This document shows positions 17,885 to 25,280 of a DNA stretch of 64,000 nt, in pieces. How positions within the stretch are numbered: the first letter of the stretch is position 1; each line of letters starts with the position of its first letter. A program made the position numbers and the translations under genes. A model generated the notes under the pieces. The model was not told where the DNA came from. It searched no databases and worked only from the letters and a program-made list of their open reading frames with translations. The stretch is from JABDGZ01 sp964483785 (GTDB taxonomy: Bacteria; Omnitrophota; Gorgyraeia; Zapsychrales; Fredricksoniimonadaceae): the NCBI GenBank assembly GCA_964483785.1, contig CAZACW010000007.1:1-64000 (forward strand). The letters run 5' to 3'.

Positions 17885-18680
17885 CTATTTCCCGAGGTTT
17901 CTTTGCCACCCTGCTGCCACGGCTGGTGTAGTTCCAAGGCTCTGATGGACGCGGCAGAAGTTATAATACATAAAGTGAAGGGCCACGGCACACGCTAAAT
18001 TGTTCACCTTCTTTGAGAACGCATTGGTCAATCGAGTAAATCTTCTCATACTCATCCGCATTGTCAAGTTCTGTCTTTCAACAAAGTTTGTCGATATGTG
18101 GCGGCTCCCAGGGGTTCCGTTGATCTTGGTTTTCTCTGCACCAATGCAGACAGGCGGGCTGTATTTGCTTTTTCCTTCAAAGGCGTAATCAAGGTCGTAA
18201 ATCTTATGGAGTTGGCGTAGTCAATCAGTGCCGAATACCTGGCCACAACATAGTGTTTCAGACCGTCTGTGGCCAGCTGTACCCTGTTTTTAAGGCTCCT
18301 GCCAGGTCTTGGATGAAAACCCCTTGCAGAAGTGGCATTCCTCTGCCCCCAATATACCATGAAGGCACCAGCTTGGTGTCCGCACATATAGCCGTCCAAG
18401 TCCATACATCCCCATAGCCAAATTGACCTCGCTTGTCTTTAGGGATATTCCGTTCTTTTGAGTAGCAGAATGACCAGATTTCGTCGCATTGGAGGCGTTT
18501 ACAGGGCAAATCCTTGAATATGCGGTCTTGCTATTCCGTACAGACCGCCCCCAGATCGCATAATAGCTTCAATACTGTGCCTTTGGCGACGCCCGTCATA
18601 CGGCAGGTGGCTCTAATGGAGTTCTCTTCCACTAAGGACGCTACTACCTGCTTACCCTTTTCTCTGGTCAATTGGTTCAT
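17885..18680 (-). pseudogene. IS1-like DDE transposase, degraded (one nonsense codon, two frameshifts)
   Basis: Pieces in order on the minus strand: start MNQLTREKGKQVV (18680) with an N-terminal HTH; an in-frame TAG at 18533-18531; the region KRLQCDEIWSFCYSKE through DVWTWTAICADTKLVPSW; a frameshift near 18295 into LKNRVQLATDGLKHYV; a second near 18205 back to YDLDYAFEGKSKYSPP, HISTNFVERQNLTMRMS and RFTRLTNAFSKKV; ending at 17885. These are hallmarks of the IS1-like DDE family. No functional transposase can be made. Terminal inverted repeats were not resolved. It sits at the left border of an accessory segment (IS, NYN, hicBA) on the otherwise housekeeping left arm. Confidence 0.92.
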
Positions 18681-18773
18681 GCTTCTACCCTCACTTTCTA
18701 AGGGCATCATACTTGAGCGGTCAAGTATTGTCAAAAAAATATTGCCTTATTCAGTAAGAATCATGTTTGTTCT

Positions 18774-19346
18774 TTACGATCTTTTTATTTGGAAAGGCGC
18801 TACGAATTCTTTGGTAAGGACAGTTCTTTCATCACAATTTTCCCACAATTCTCGATGGGGAGCGCATTCACCGCTTCCATGATAGAGATGGACAAATACC
18901 CCTTCCTTTCTTGCGACCTCGACTGCTGGAAGGAAATCACTATCCCCAGTAATTAGAATAGCATGAGAAATCATCCTCTTTGCAGAAAGCAACACCAAGT
19001 CCACTCCGAGGGAAATATCGACTCTTTTTTGTTCAAATATGGGCCTATTGTCTACTTTATTTATTCCCCTATATTCCAATTTGCCATACCTAACATCAAA
19101 TCGTGGCAATTGTTTCAAATTATGGAAAAAGGAAGAAGCTTTTGAAAATCGAACACTTTCTTCTTGCGTTGGAGGATTGCTCTGATATGGCAAACAATTA
19201 TAATAATGGGTCCTTAATAAATCCATGTTGCCTGCGAGCGCTTCCGCCAATTTCCCAAGATGGATATTAGGCAAACATAAGTCTTTCTTACCCACATAAC
19301 TAAGATATGCCCCATCAATAAAAATGGCTACACGCGTTCCGATCAT
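18774..19346 (-). CDS. NYN-domain (LabA/DUF88-like) putative RNase
   Basis: 190 aa from the ATG at 19346, which has a near-perfect AGGAGG 4 nt before it. NYN domains are PIN-like, metal-dependent ribonuclease folds. Visible acidic active-site positions: VAIFIDGAYL at the N-terminus, DISLGVDLVLLSA in the middle, and ILITGDSDFLPAVEVARKEG. Length is right for a stand-alone NYN protein. It lies alone between an IS remnant and a terminator. Target RNA unknown; such proteins occur both as RNA-turnover factors and in defence-type loci. Confidence 0.88.
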   Translation of the reverse strand: MIGTRVAIFIDGAYLSYVGKKDLCLPNIHLGKLAEALAGNMDLLRTHYYNCLPYQSNPPTQEESVRFSKASSFFHNLKQLPRFDVRYGKLEYRGINKVDNRPIFEQKRVDISLGVDLVLLSAKRMISHAILITGDSDFLPAVEVARKEGVFVHLYHGSGECAPHRELWENCDERTVLTKEFVAPFQIKRS

Positions 19347-19371
19347 ACACCCTCCTAAAGTTGTCATTTAC

Positions 19372-19405
19372 AAAATAAAACGCCTCCCAACACAAAGGAG
19401 GCGTT
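19372..19405 (-). terminator. Intrinsic terminator for the gene at 19547-19765
   Basis: 9-bp GC-rich stem AACGCCTCC/GGAGGCGTT (19379-19387 and 19397-19405) with a 9-nt loop; on the minus strand it is followed by TTTTATTTT. Confidence 0.75.
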
Positions 19406-19413
19406 ATGTTTTA

Positions 19414-19443
19414 CCGCCATTCAAGATTGCTCTTGGACGGCGG
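19414..19443. repeat. Second hairpin (13-bp arms, 11 paired)
   Basis: CCGCCATTCAAGA / TCTTGGACGGCGG around a TTGC loop, 8 nt from the terminator stem. Could be part of the 3' region of the small gene's transcript; no function assignable. The rest of 19444-19546 shows nothing beyond a small TGGCACATGCCA palindrome. Confidence 0.5.
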
Positions 19444-19546
19444 GGATTATCTTTAGGATGTTTCGTCTGCTTTAAGTATGCACTACAAAATTAGTTCTGT
19501 CAAGCTTAAGCAAATAATAATCTATGGCACATGCCATTGTCAAGGA

Positions 19547-19765
19547 TTATTTTTCCCAGCGCTTTTGTGCGGCTTTTTGAGCAATTTCCCGACGACGTTT
19601 TGCAGAAAGGACTTCGGCCCTGGCCTTGCCCCCTTTAAGTCCCCCAAGACGGCCCAAGGCAACGGCGGCAGGATTTTTTTCAGGACTTGCTTCTGCGGAT
19701 TGCATGACCTGCCCAAGCATGGAAGCAGCTATTTGATTTTCGTCTTTGCTTGAACGCTTAGGCAT
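19547..19765 (-). CDS. Small basic KGG-rich protein
   Basis: 72 aa. It has the pattern KNPAAVALGRLGGLKGGKAR followed by SAKRRREIAQKAAQKRW, a recurring small conserved protein type in many bacteria (Gly/Lys/Ala-rich, helical C-terminus). No enzymatic motif; the basic composition suggests nucleic-acid binding, which is inference. Followed by a good intrinsic terminator at 19405-19372. It lies divergent from the hicB/hicA-like pair. Confidence 0.7.
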   Translation of the reverse strand: MPKRSSKDENQIAASMLGQVMQSAEASPEKNPAAVALGRLGGLKGGKARAEVLSAKRRREIAQKAAQKRWEK

Positions 19766-19833
19766 GGATGAATTGTATCACAATTTTTAAAATTTGCAAA
19801 TTTAATTACCTGCCGAGACACCCCGTTTGATTA

Positions 19834-19861
19834 TTGACAGCCCCTCTCACAAGAGTATAAT
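19834..19861 (+). promoter_or_regulatory. Consensus sigma-70 promoter for the hicB/hicA-like pair
   Basis: TTGACA (19834-19839), 16-nt spacer, TATAAT (19856-19861): both hexamers perfect. The hicB start is 45 nt downstream. Confidence 0.85.
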
Positions 19862-19905
19862 AAATCGGGTTATTAAACCAAGTTAAATACACGGGAGGAG
19901 GAAAT

Positions 19906-20241
19906 ATGGGATTACAATGCGTAATTAAATTATCAGTCGCTTTCAGACAAGACCCGGAAACGAATCTATTCGTTGGGTTTTGTCAAGATTTAGGAGTTTA
20001 TTCTCAAGGGATAACTCACAAAGAAGCAGAAGATGGATTGGCAAGCGCCATTAATTTATTCTTAAAACATGGCGGTTTTGAAAAATTGATGAAAGAAAAG
20101 GGATTTAATACCATCAAGGCCTGCCCTGAAAGGAATTTGGCCATTGCAGGAGATTTAATAGAAAATTACAGTAGCATAGGTAGCTTTGATTTACCTGCTC
20201 AAATCCGAAGGGAAGATGCTGTATGCCAGCCCTGCCACTAA
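19906..20241 (+). CDS. HicB-like antitoxin
   Basis: 111 aa. The N-terminal half has the degenerate RNase H-like HicB fold: an initial beta strand (CVIKLSVAFRQDPETNLFVG), DLGVYSQGITHKEAEDGLASAINLFL, the family's short beta-beta-alpha with a T/S-xxEA helix. The C-terminal part would be a dimerisation or DNA-binding segment but shows no clear HTH. Strong ribosome site GGGAGGAGG 6 nt upstream and a consensus promoter. Overlaps the next gene by 19 nt. Order antitoxin-toxin, the reverse of the common hicA-hicB. Confidence 0.7.
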   Translation: MGLQCVIKLSVAFRQDPETNLFVGFCQDLGVYSQGITHKEAEDGLASAINLFLKHGGFEKLMKEKGFNTIKACPERNLAIAGDLIENYSSIGSFDLPAQIRREDAVCQPCH

Positions 20242-20495
20242 TTCCGCCTAAGGCATTATTAGAAATATTGTTAAAATATGCCTATGAAATTGTCGACGAA
20301 GATGCTTTTTGTTGGGTATTACGGCGAGGGGAGGAGCTGCCATTAATCCTAACAAAAAGAGGCCACGTGGTTACAAGAGACTTCATGGAAGCCGCCCTTA
20401 AGCAAGCTAAAATGGACAATCTTACGTATTTTAAATTTTTAAAAGAGGTTTGCCCAGAAACTATTGCTGGTATGACCATCGAAGAAAAATCTTGA
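20223..20495 (+). CDS. HicA-like (YcfA-fold) putative toxin, catalytic His not evident
   Basis: 90 aa. The pattern LPLIPPKALLEILLKYAYEI, then a strand CWVLRRGEELPLILTKRG, then a helix ending AKMDNLTYFKFLKEV matches the dsRBD-like HicA fold (mRNA interferase). The GSHH motif that carries the catalytic histidine is replaced by DEDAFCW, so activity is doubtful: it may be a decayed toxin or a variant. Starts inside the end of the hicB-like gene, so translationally coupled. Confidence 0.55.
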   Translation: MPALPLIPPKALLEILLKYAYEIVDEDAFCWVLRRGEELPLILTKRGHVVTRDFMEAALKQAKMDNLTYFKFLKEVCPETIAGMTIEEKS

Positions 20496-20606
20496 CCCCG
20501 TTTTGCATATCATTTTATATCATTCTTTCGAATTGACCCACTACCCTGATTTTGTGCAGCACGTAGCAAAATAGCTGTGTTTCAAGGACTTGGCGCGGTT
20601 TCTTCT

Positions 20607-20993
20607 TTAGGCCTCTTCGCTTAAGATACGTCCCAGGATCTTGCTGTCTAAGGCATCAGCCATCTGTTCCATATGGCCGTCCATCCACTGGATCCAGGGC
20701 CTGCTTTTAAGCGTCTCGATGGAAAAGAGCGCCCCGCACAGATAGCGCTCGCCCTGCGCCCCGATCCTGCGAAACCACACCAGGTTTCCTTGCGCGGGAA
20801 AGCTCGGCACGCCTTCCACACTGAAATTCATTTTCAATCCGTCTTCGGCTTTGAATAATCTGTCCGTGACAAAAAGCATTCCCGGCAGGCTGATGTTTAA
20901 AATAATGCCCTGGCCCTGCGCTTTTTGGCTGGGCACGGTCCAATGAACATCCAATTGCTTGCGCAGGCGGAAATGTTGGCGGCGGTTGATCAT
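20607..20993 (-). CDS. PilZ-domain protein (probable c-di-GMP effector)
   Basis: 128 aa. Starts with the RRQHFRLR form of the PilZ RxxxR c-di-GMP motif (residues 4-10) and a later LNISLPGMLFVTD segment corresponding to the D/NxSxxG motif. Perfect AGGAGG 7 nt upstream of the ATG at 20993. Adjacent on the same strand to a multipass membrane glycosyltransferase-like gene, suggesting c-di-GMP control of surface polysaccharide modification (inference). Third PilZ gene in the window, with those at 26573 and 26941. Confidence 0.85.
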   Translation of the reverse strand: MINRRQHFRLRKQLDVHWTVPSQKAQGQGIILNISLPGMLFVTDRLFKAEDGLKMNFSVEGVPSFPAQGNLVWFRRIGAQGERYLCGALFSIETLKSRPWIQWMDGHMEQMADALDSKILGRILSEEA

Positions 20994-21014
20994 AACGTGG
21001 CCTCCTGATTTAAT

Positions 21015-22490
21015 TTAACGGCGGACCGGATAGATATACGCGAGATCATTCATATCGATGACCACAGCGTTCGGCAGCAAAGAGTAAGTGTCTCCGGCGT
21101 TGGAATAGGTGACGATGCAATGAAGCTCAAAGGGCTCTCCCATGTCGGTCAAGGCCACCCGGATCAGGTCAGGGATCTCATAATCATTGATGGCCTTGTT
21201 GAAATTATCATAGACCGTCGGCATCCCATTATACCCTACGCCCATGTCTTTTTTGCGAATAATATGGATTTCTTGCGTTTGGCTGGAGACCTCCTGGGCG
21301 ATGCGGCTGCGGACAAACATCAATTCAGCATGATTATTCATGACATTCAAGGTAGTGGTGTGATTGGCCATGACCAGTCCCCCGCCAAGCAAACAAGCCG
21401 GCCATATCAGGGATTTGAAGCGGTTTTCCCTTTTCCATAGCCCTGCCAGCCATTGGCCGCCCTTGTAAACCATGCCCAATATCACGGCCTGTGCTGCCAT
21501 AAAATGCTGGGGCATATAATCTCCGTATACTACCCACATTATATTTAATATAAATAATATAGAAAGCAAAGCAAACATTCTAAGTATGCTGGTGCTTTTG
21601 AACATTGATAATTCAGACAGCACAAAGGCCCCCAGCATAAGATCAATGGCCAGGCCTATGGGTTTTGAACCGTAGATGTTCCATAAGCTGATGATTTGAG
21701 GCAGGCCCTGGGGTAGCAGCGTTCTTAGATGATTGAAGACCAGGGGCCAGCCGAAAAAAACATCATGGCTTGTTGATTTGATCCGGGCCCAAAAAAACAA
21801 TTTCAGAGTCAAATAAAACAGCGCCGCGGCCAAAATCCAGATGACGATAAATTTCACCTGGGCGCGCGGGACAAACTTTTCTGGCGGCTGAAACAAAACC
21901 TGAAAACAGGGCGGCACCAAAATAAAAAAGGTCGATGGAGGGTAGGTGAAAAACGCGGCTTCCACAAGGGCCAGGGCCAAAAGATACCGCGGTCCTCCCC
22001 AAGACGTTTGGGATAAAATCAGGCCGGCGCATAAAGAAATTAACCCGGCCAGGACACAGGGCAGATAAGGGACAAAGATAAAATCCTGAAAGCCCGGCAG
22101 GGTCAGGACCGTTGTTCCCAGGCAAAAAGCCGGGACAGTTTCCAAGCCCGCGGCCCCGGCCAGGACAGCCAGCAGCGCCGCGCATGCGGCAGCGGCGGCA
22201 ATGGTCATGAATCTGAGTCTCGCCAGGTCGGTCAAATGCTGGATGGTCTCATAAAAATACTGCTCTATCTCTGCCAGGATAAAACGGCCTTCGGAAAGGG
22301 AATACTCAAACAGCGGGCTGTTCTGGCGATCCAGCGCTTTATTGTAAAACTTATGGAAATACCGGATGCTGTCGTGATTGATGTAGGTGATATTGACCGT
22401 CGGAGCGTAGGCGAGGTACAAGCACAGCAGGCTCCCGGCCCATAGGAGGAAAAACCGTCTCAGGCCTTGAAGGCAGGATGCATTCGGCAT
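21015..22490 (-). CDS. Polytopic membrane protein resembling GtrII/GtrV-type glucosyltransferases
   Basis: 491 aa with about 11 hydrophobic segments. After the first TM, NHDSIRYFHKFYNKALDRQ has the acidic ND/HD start and the ...RGRF-like SEGRFIL found in O-antigen glucosyltransferases of the GtrII class. A C-terminal soluble tail (about 400-491) would face the periplasm. Such proteins transfer glucose from a lipid carrier to surface polysaccharide; the assignment rests on topology and these motifs only. Followed 22 nt downstream by a PilZ gene, probably an operon. Confidence 0.6.
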   Translation of the reverse strand: MPNASCLQGLRRFFLLWAGSLLCLYLAYAPTVNITYINHDSIRYFHKFYNKALDRQNSPLFEYSLSEGRFILAEIEQYFYETIQHLTDLARLRFMTIAAAAACAALLAVLAGAAGLETVPAFCLGTTVLTLPGFQDFIFVPYLPCVLAGLISLCAGLILSQTSWGGPRYLLALALVEAAFFTYPPSTFFILVPPCFQVLFQPPEKFVPRAQVKFIVIWILAAALFYLTLKLFFWARIKSTSHDVFFGWPLVFNHLRTLLPQGLPQIISLWNIYGSKPIGLAIDLMLGAFVLSELSMFKSTSILRMFALLSILFILNIMWVVYGDYMPQHFMAAQAVILGMVYKGGQWLAGLWKRENRFKSLIWPACLLGGGLVMANHTTTLNVMNNHAELMFVRSRIAQEVSSQTQEIHIIRKKDMGVGYNGMPTVYDNFNKAINDYEIPDLIRVALTDMGEPFELHCIVTYSNAGDTYSLLPNAVVIDMNDLAYIYPVRR

Positions 22491-22518
22491 GAATTAAAAT
22501 CTTTGAAGAAAATAAATG

Positions 22519-22552
22519 GCTTCATTTAGACGAGTTGCGCAACTGGCCGATG
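22519..22552. repeat. 34-bp imperfect direct repeat, left copy
   Basis: 28 of 34 positions match 23965-23998. Both contain the palindromic-looking core AGTTGCGCAACT/AAGTTGCGTAACT. The pair brackets the STAS-like/GHKL cassette. Confidence 0.6.
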
Positions 22553-22554
22553 AA

Positions 22555-22872
22555 TTACAACACTCCATCCTTATTATCAATTGCATCTTGCAAGTAACCT
22601 AAAACTATCTTTATCATCTCTTTAACTTTATCATTACAGTTTTTAAATAGCATTATATCTAAAACATCATCCCCATATTGTCTAATTGGATCGCTAATGA
22701 GTGAATGAATGAAAGACTGCGACGCTCTATCTATTTTATCAAAATTTAGAACCACCTTCTCTCTCTTTTTTAATTCAGGCATGATCTCTTCAATACGAAT
22801 ATCTTTGCCAATATCCTTATTCTCGGCGAAGTCCTTATTTCCAATTCTTTCGTAAATATTAATTTCTTTCAT
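22555..22872 (-). CDS. STAS-like protein (DUF4325 family)
   Basis: 105 aa. Central pattern KREKVVLNFDKIDRASQSFIHSLI matches the DUF4325 STAS-like fold: a strand, a loop with a Ser positioned as the phospho-acceptor of anti-anti-sigma factors, then a helix. Its start overlaps the upstream GHKL ATPase gene by 4 nt. By analogy with SpoIIAA/SpoIIAB pairs, the ATPase may bind or phosphorylate it; that is inference, and no partner sigma factor lies nearby. Pairs of DUF4325 and GHKL ATPases are often found in accessory or defence-like loci. Confidence 0.75.
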   Translation of the reverse strand: MKEINIYERIGNKDFAENKDIGKDIRIEEIMPELKKREKVVLNFDKIDRASQSFIHSLISDPIRQYGDDVLDIMLFKNCNDKVKEMIKIVLGYLQDAIDNKDGVL

Positions 22873-23822
22873 ATGAATTTTGCCCTTTTATGCGATTTTT
22901 TGGTTTTTCTTAATGCGTAATAAATATCCCTAATGGCATCCAGTAATTCCGAATATTCTCTGGTTTGGTCAAGACTTATGTCTATGCCGACGAGTGTCCC
23001 TTGCCAATAGGGTAATTGATCGGACTTGGAGTGTCTGTCTTCAAATGGGTCTGCATTGAGTTTTACTTTCCCTGTTTTTTGAGCCAATAACTTATAGAAG
23101 CCCTTTCCGCTGTATATAACAAAAAAATCTCTATTCAGATTTGCTATGGACTTGATAAAAAACAAACCCGCGCCGGCATTTTGCGCGGTCCCGCCAGGGG
23201 CACTGGTCGTACCGGTAATACCCGGCCACAATGCCAGGCGGATGGCTTCCAAATCCGTTGTTGCATTGTGCGATTGATTTATGGTTCTTTTGATTCCCAA
23301 CCCTGTATCTGCTATTCCTATACGAATTGAATTGCTTTTTGTGTAAAACTGGGCGCACAGGATCGCTCCATTTTCTGACAAAGAATGTTCAAGGACATTC
23401 CTTCCAAGTTCACTGATGATGTATCCGATTGTTTTTGATTGTTCCGGATCGGAATGTAGAAGGGGTATCATATCTGTAATAAATTCTGCCAATTCGTCTG
23501 ATGTACGGACTTGTTTTAATGGAATAAATCTTCCCTCAGAAGCATGTTCTTGTATAACCATATCACAAGGGATATTAAGCAACTTATAAAGCCCCATTCT
23601 AACTAAATAATGGCTTGATCTTGCCGTCAGTTTATCGATATGAATGTTTTCAGGCTTGACGGTTAGCCCTAATGATCCAAGCATTGATAACACAAGAGGA
23701 TGTACCGATGTCCATTTAGGATTTAATGTTATTTGTAACGAACTTGGATCCATAGGATCAAACCCTTTAAGAAAAGGGTCTAAATTTCCAAGAAATGCGC
23801 TATTGGGGATATGAATTTTCAT
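22869..23822 (-). CDS. GHKL (Bergerat-fold) ATPase, partner of the STAS-like protein
   Basis: 317 aa. The ATP site is complete by eye: N box ISELGRNVLEHS (about 152-163), G1 box IADTGLGI (191-198) and G2 box NAGAGLFFI (233-241). No phospho-acceptor histidine domain, so not a standard histidine kinase. An N-terminal region (1-140) of unknown function precedes it. The ATG lies only 7 nt from a palindromic operator and lacks a Shine-Dalgarno. Twin operators suggest tight, perhaps self-, regulation. Forms a two-gene cassette with DUF4325, flanked by 34-bp direct repeats. Confidence 0.8.
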   Translation of the reverse strand: MKIHIPNSAFLGNLDPFLKGFDPMDPSSLQITLNPKWTSVHPLVLSMLGSLGLTVKPENIHIDKLTARSSHYLVRMGLYKLLNIPCDMVIQEHASEGRFIPLKQVRTSDELAEFITDMIPLLHSDPEQSKTIGYIISELGRNVLEHSLSENGAILCAQFYTKSNSIRIGIADTGLGIKRTINQSHNATTDLEAIRLALWPGITGTTSAPGGTAQNAGAGLFFIKSIANLNRDFFVIYSGKGFYKLLAQKTGKVKLNADPFEDRHSKSDQLPYWQGTLVGIDISLDQTREYSELLDAIRDIYYALRKTKKSHKRAKFI

Positions 23823-23829
23823 GGTTTAA

Positions 23830-23888
23830 TTTTACCGGGAATCCCGGTAAAAATCAAGTCAATTTTACCGGGAATCCCGGTAAAATTG
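23830..23888. promoter_or_regulatory. Twin palindromic operators before the GHKL ATPase gene
   Basis: Two copies of TTTTACCGGGA-A-TCCCGGTAAAA (23830-23852 and, with extended CAA/TTG ends, 23860-23888); centres are 33 bp apart, about three helical turns. Typical layout for cooperative repressor binding. The copy nearest the gene ends 7 nt before the ATG. Confidence 0.8.
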
Positions 23889-23907
23889 AAATAAATAAAA
23901 AATCCAT

Positions 23908-23950
23908 AAAAAAAGACGTAACTTAATTATTTCTAATTAATTACGTCTTA
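23908..23950 (-). terminator. Intrinsic terminator after the DUF4143 ATPase gene
   Basis: Stem of about 16 bp (23913-23929 with 23934-23949, one bulged base), AAGACGTAA at its base, followed on the minus strand by seven T. Confidence 0.8.
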
Positions 23951-23964
23951 ATTGACTACTGGTT

Positions 23965-23998
23965 GCCTCATTTGGACAAGTTGCGTAACTGGCTAATG
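23965..23998. repeat. 34-bp imperfect direct repeat, right copy
   Basis: Partner of 22519-22552 (28/34 identical, same orientation). It overlaps the last codons of the DUF4143 ATPase gene by 6 nt, so the cassette junction lies at that gene's end. Confidence 0.6.
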
Positions 23999-25141
23999 TT
24001 TGAAAGTGAACCTTTGCAAAGGAACGGCTGTCACGTCCTTCGATAAGGGATACTCCTCTTTGCCGGGGTAAACAATCCAAACATGCTTAAAAGATAGTTC
24101 CTGTATTGCCGATTTGATTGAGGCCGTGACCTCGGGGGCTTGGCTGTACTTGACTTCAATCCCATACAAACGGCCATTATTCTCAAAGACTAAATCCACC
24201 TCTCCCCCGGTGTGAACCCCCCAAAAATATGACTGGTTCTCCCGTATTCCTAAACACTTAATTACCTCTTCGAGGGCAAACCCCTCCCAGGAGGTCCCGA
24301 GTTTAGGGTGGACCAAAAGACCTTTTTTATTTTCAATGGATAATAGGGCGTGTGCGATGCCTGAATCGCGAAAATAAATCTTTGGGGTTTTGATAATCCT
24401 TTTCTTCGTATTATAAAACCAAGGCCGGACCTCCCGGATCATGAATGTGGCTGTCAATAAATCCAAATATCTTCGCGCCGTATGGTCTGAAACGCCCAGA
24501 CTGCGGCCGATTTCAGAGGCATTGAATAATTGCCCGTGATAATGGGCCAACATGCTCCAGAACCGCTGCAACATCCGGGCTGGAATCTGCAAACCTAAAT
24601 TGGGAATGTCCCTTTCCAAGAATGTGGCAATAAAATCCTGGCGCCAATGGAAGGAATCTTTGTCTGTCCGGGCTAAATAAGAACGCGGAAACCCCCCCCT
24701 TAGCCACAGCGCTTCCATTTTGCCTGGCGGGACAAGTTCGCGGTGAAATCCGGAAATCTCCATAAAGGCAATGCGTCCCGCCAATGTTTCAGAACTTTGT
24801 CTCAGCAGATGCGGCGAGGCGCTGCCCAAGATCAAATATTTAACGTGCTTGGCCCGGTCGGATAAAACGCGCAAAACAGGAAATATCTCCGGCGCCCGCT
24901 GGATTTCATCAATAACAACAACACCCTTCAGATCATTTAAAGCAGTTAAAGGGTCTGCCAGCCGTTGGATATCTTTGGGGTTTTCACAATCAAAGAAATG
25001 GACATCGGATTTGATTTGCCGCACAATTTGATGAGAAAGGGTGGTCTTGCCGCATTGCCGGGGCCCCAACAATGCTACGACGGGGTTGGATTTCAGCAGT
25101 TGTTTCGCTTGATCTATTTCAGCATGTCTTATTATCTGCAT
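23993..25141 (-). CDS. AAA_14/DUF4143 ATPase
   Basis: 382 aa. N-terminal P-loop GPRQCGKTTL (27-36) and Walker B GVVVIDEIQRAPE; sensor-like LILGSASPHLLRQSSETLAGR. A winged-helix-like stretch (LFNASEIGRSLGVSDHTARRYLDLL) is followed by the C-terminal DUF4143 nuclease-like fold with GGEVDLVFENNGRLYGIEVKYS, which has the D...ExK pattern of restriction-like nucleases. Role of this abundant family is poorly defined; often a mobile, accessory gene. Followed by a strong intrinsic terminator. Confidence 0.9.
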   Translation of the reverse strand: MQIIRHAEIDQAKQLLKSNPVVALLGPRQCGKTTLSHQIVRQIKSDVHFFDCENPKDIQRLADPLTALNDLKGVVVIDEIQRAPEIFPVLRVLSDRAKHVKYLILGSASPHLLRQSSETLAGRIAFMEISGFHRELVPPGKMEALWLRGGFPRSYLARTDKDSFHWRQDFIATFLERDIPNLGLQIPARMLQRFWSMLAHYHGQLFNASEIGRSLGVSDHTARRYLDLLTATFMIREVRPWFYNTKKRIIKTPKIYFRDSGIAHALLSIENKKGLLVHPKLGTSWEGFALEEVIKCLGIRENQSYFWGVHTGGEVDLVFENNGRLYGIEVKYSQAPEVTASIKSAIQELSFKHVWIVYPGKEEYPLSKDVTAVPLQRFTFKH

Positions 25142-25204
25142 GCTATAAGCATACCATGAAAATTCGACATATCAATTCGAATTCTCATGAAGATTAAAGT
25201 TTTA

Positions 25205-25277
25205 ATTGCCTCGCTTGGACTCGAACCAAGATACTGAGATCCAGAATCTCATGTCCTACCATTAGACGACAAGGCAA
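25205..25277 (-). tRNA. tRNA-Gln (CTG anticodon)
   Basis: 7-bp acceptor stem TTGCCTT/GAGGCAA (one G-T pair), anticodon loop TTCTGGA on stem TGAGA/TCTCA, T-arm GGTTCGAGTCC. CCA is not encoded. Its 5' end is 3 nt after the gltX stop, so it is part of the gltX transcript. Confidence 0.95.
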
Positions 25278-25280
25278 TAG

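Noticed and set aside
17885..25141. A prophage or integrative element
   Set aside because: No integrase, structural or packaging genes; only small accessory cassettes.
22555..25141. GHKL-STAS pair plus DUF4143 ATPase as one three-gene operon
   Set aside because: A strong terminator and twin operators separate the ATPase gene from the pair.
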